Assembly (NCBI GenBank): GCA_037892935.1
Contig: JAYXKI010000001.1
Span: 1-64,000, forward strand
DNA: 64,000 nucleotides
DNA from: Phlebopus portentosus
Lineage: Eukaryota; Basidiomycota; Agaricomycetes; Boletales; Boletinellaceae
Reading direction: 5' to 3'
The translations under genes were made by a program, and so were the position numbers. Shown one piece after another: positions 61,436 to 64,000 of this stretch. Under the pieces are notes generated by a model. The model worked only from the letters and a program-made list of their open reading frames with translations. It ran no database searches and was not told the origin of the DNA. The stretch's first letter is position 1. Every line of letters starts with the position of its first letter.

Positions 61436-62127
61436 TAGGGTTCCGACTGTATCGTATACGGATACGGCCGTATAACTCGAGCTTTATACGGATATGACCG
61501 TATAAAATACGGCCGTATATTTGGTGGTCAAGGTCTCATACGGATACGGAACACCCGTATACGGGAATACGGCGTATACGAAGGTTCCGTAACTCTACCA
61601 AATCAGGGCATACTAACAAATATTTTTTCAAAGTGATCAAAGTTTATCTCGAAGCAATGAAGGTTCTGTTCACTGATAATGGTGCTTAAGGATGATTTTC
61701 ATAGGTGTCTGAGCAGAATCAGCATTGTGTTTGGCTACGGAGCGCTTCGCGGATATATGTGATCACCGGATGTGTTATTCCGTATACATTGTAGGCTCCA
61801 TATACAGTATGTGATCACCGGATGTGTTACCCGGTTGCATATTGCCAAAAATTTTACTAACACCAGTCCTGCCGTGCTTGGTAACACTCAAATTATGGTT
61901 TCCAAAGTAAACAATCTGCTCCCCGCATGGAAGGTAGGGACGAACACCCTTCCAAAGGGCATGCGAGGTGGAGTTCCGTATATGGCGCATATGCCGTATA
62001 CAGCATTTCTTTCCCAACTCTATACGGGATACGGCCGTATATTTTCTTCTTTTTCTCTTATACGATACGGCCGTATTCCGTATACGGAAAGCCATATACG
62101 TCTTATACGCATACGGTCGGAACACTA
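61436..62127. mobile_element. Non-autonomous hAT-like element with 8-bp target duplication
   Basis: A 692-bp element starts TAGGGTTCCGAC and ends GTCGGAACACTA, whose complement is TAGTGTTCCGAC (11 of 12 match). Identical 8-bp ATAACCTC direct repeats flank it at 61428-61435 and 62128-62135. The TAG-type ends plus an 8-bp duplication are the hAT signature. Subterminal DNA is packed with the palindrome ATACGGCCGTAT and CGTATACGG variants on both sides, and a direct repeat of GTGATCACCGGATGTGTTA lies at 61759 and 61811. No transposase. It sits about 150 bp upstream of the Sec24 start codon. Confidence 0.92.
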
Positions 62128-62392
62128 ATAACCTCGAATCTTGGCTCGTTGAACAGAGGTCTTTGAAAGATCCTACTACTTAGTCCTGCCGCAAGTTTTA
62201 ACCGGGTGCAAGTTCAGCTTTCTTTCTCAGAAACGTCGTATGCTACTTTACATTTGGCCTTATTTTACTGCTGATACTACATTGCCTTCCAGCTATTGAG
62301 ACGTGGACGTACAAATAAACGATACACAAAAGACGACTCAAATCCTAAGTGAAAGGTCTAGATGGGCGCTACCGTTACATGCGAGACCATGT

Positions 62393-62977
62393 TTAGTCAT
62401 CCGTATTTTGACTGGCGAAGTTAGCTCGCTCAGGCAAACTCCCAGGAACCGGAGAGAACGCCAGTGTCGAGAGAGCCAACCTGAGAGAATAGGCCTTCAC
62501 TGAGGTCAAGGCCGCCAGACGGGCAGCCAGGGCACTATAGGAGTAGAACTACGATCAGCAATACTATTCTCGCTTCTCGCTTCTAAAAGACCTACAAGAT
62601 CGACGACCGTAGCATCAACGGTCTGGTCGTTGACTGTTATAGAAATCTGCTTGCCGCAATTGGCGCCCGAGGCGTATTCGGAGGTGGCGAGAGCAACGAC
62701 CTGCACAAGCCCAGTGTGAGTTTCATGAAGAGGCACAAAGGCAAAATAATCTTACCGCATCGCTGTTAGAGTAGGTGCCGCCACAAGCGGTGCTAGAATG
62801 GCATCCTTCAGTATGACAAGTCGCCTGGACAACCTTTGCTCACGGCACTCACGTTCCTGCGCTGACGTCGTACCAAGTGATACGAGTAGCTTCAACGCGC
62901 TTCTTGAGGTCACCAGGTACTGGGTTGGCGAGGACTGCCAAAGGAAGGAGAGCTCCAAGGATGACTGGGAAGTGCAT
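62393..62977 (-). CDS. Secreted double-psi beta-barrel (barwin/RlpA-like) protein 3
   Basis: Minus strand, start ATG 62977. The signal peptide reads MHFPVILGALLPLAVLANP. Short exons then give GDLKKRVEATRITWYDVSAGT, GCHSSTACGGTYSNSDA, VVALATSEYASGANCGKQISITVNDQTVDATVVDL and, after a 61-nt intron, CPGCPSGGLDLSEGLFSQVGSLDTGVL. This is the compact barrel without the Ser-rich linker and tail of the proteins at 50799 and 52491, and closer to small fungal RlpA/papain-inhibitor-like secreted proteins. The final residues are uncertain: either a last intron leading to a TAA at 62393-62395, or read-through. Intact Cys pairs suggest function. Confidence 0.78.
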
Positions 62978-64000
62978 AGTGAATATAAACTAGTAGCAGA
63001 TACCGAGGACGACGATGGGTCGATTATCTACCAATTTCACTCAGAGTTCTTGTCATCTTTATACTTTTCGTAACGCCTCATCTCTCCATTTTCCGTTCCT
63101 GTTTTCCTGATAATTCCAGCTAGAAAATTTGACTGTATGCGTTTGTGACCATAATCGACGAGCCTCCGAATGATTGCAACGACAAAGGATTATCCCCACC
63201 ACACTTCAAGCCCGTGCCTGATAGCAAGAAAAGAACACTCAAAATTCTCTGCGACTAAAAATGTCAAGTCCGAAGCACGCTCACTCAAAGCCAAGAACTC
63301 AGTTGGTGCACCTCTTTTTACTTGACTTCGAGACTCTCGTTGTTGTGTTGGAGTTGCACTCAAATTTATTAAAATTTCCGTGCCTTCGAAACCTATAATT
63401 AAGGATCGGCACTTCGCGGTTCCGTTCGGGGCACGTTTCTGGGGCGCGAGGAACGCCGAGCCTCATTGGTTCAGGTCCGGTCCGATGATCGGCGCGATCG
63501 ACGCATAGGTCCCTCAAGTTTTTGGTGACTTTGTCGAAAATAATTAGTCCGGCCTTATTCAATCTAAACGGACACTTATTTTATTTGTCCTGGTCCCTCA
63601 TCGCTCGGTCCTCACGTGCGCTGCGCCGACCGAGTTGAGGGGTAGGAAATTTATATTAAAAGTAGGAAAGGCCTCCATTGCATCTCATTGCACCCTTCGG
63701 ACGCTGTCGGAGAGAATAATCTTCGGACACAAGAACTATCAGTTCTCTCCCACTGGAGTAAGTCATTTTCTCGATTTTCAACTCTTCAACCTATTGCTTT
63801 GTGACATCCTCAATTCCCCGCAGTATCCGCGAAGTAAGATGATTAACTTTGTCTGTAACTAGGGTGCTCTTGTGATCATGCCTGGCGTCCTTTGATGTCA
63901 ACCTTCCTTGGTTGGAAAAGAACCATAAAGCTGTGTCTGGGCCTTCGCTATCATGTTACCTTGGTGATTCGTGCAGACAAGTAGAGGGGAATACAACAAG
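62978..64000. other. Intergenic DNA to the end of the window
   Basis: About 1 kb with no recognised gene, repeat or RNA. Confidence 0.5.

Overview
The window is the left end of a fungal chromosome, almost certainly from an agaricomycete-type basidiomycete. The evidence is a terminal CCTAA-type repeat, many short introns (about 50-70 nt, GT/GC...AG with CTAAC-like branch points), and basidiomycete families such as DUF6534 membrane proteins, a YABBY/HMG-like small basic protein and UbiA-type prenyltransferases with an NQ..S..ED..NKP motif.

Layout. (1) 1-102 is the terminal telomere array, an unusually regular alternation of CCTAAG and CCTAAC. (2) 103-6490 is subtelomeric block A: AT-rich DNA, then a minus-strand array of broken, partly tandem copies of an exportin-2 (CSE1/CAS) gene, joined at about 5906 to a broken Hsp70 fragment. 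(3) 7022-18486 is an accessory island. It holds a large minus-strand SNF2-type ATPase, a plus-strand stand-alone DEDDy 3'-5' exonuclease of the WRN-exonuclease type, and about 25 copies of a 21-bp palindromic site with fixed 7-7-7 geometry (GTGTCGT-N7-ACGACAC). (4) 18583-18636 is a degenerate interstitial telomere in the same orientation as the real end. It is followed by block B (18637-23700), a second copy of the same AT-rich/exportin-2 subtelomere. The end therefore looks like one subtelomere plus a cargo island stacked head-to-tail onto an older chromosome end.

From about 24 kb inward the DNA is ordinary gene-bearing chromosome. It holds a GATA-like zinc-finger protein, a glutaminase-A-like pseudogene, a class-3 lipase, a coiled-coil/low-complexity protein and a small YABBY/HMG-like protein. 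Next comes a pair of divergently oriented paralogs carrying a PPAY motif and a C-terminal CVIC (CaaX-like) box, separated by a DUF6534 membrane protein gene. After these come a UbiA prenyltransferase, two more lipases, a tRNA-Pro with an intron, three secreted double-psi beta-barrel (expansin/RlpA-like) proteins, small secreted or unknown proteins, and a Sec24-type COPII coat gene. Two non-autonomous DNA transposons are delimited by terminal inverted repeats and target-site duplications: a TA-flanked foldback element at 43887-44490 and an hAT-like element with an 8-bp duplication at 61436-62127.

Functional reading: the interior set suggests a secretory, plant- or litter-degrading lifestyle (lipases, expansin-like proteins, glutaminase remnant). 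The terminal 24 kb is shaped by segmental duplication and decay. The most unusual object is the helicase/exonuclease island with its 7-7-7 palindrome family between two telomere tracts. Gene models were spliced by eye; coordinates of single-exon boundaries are most reliable where exact exon lists are given.
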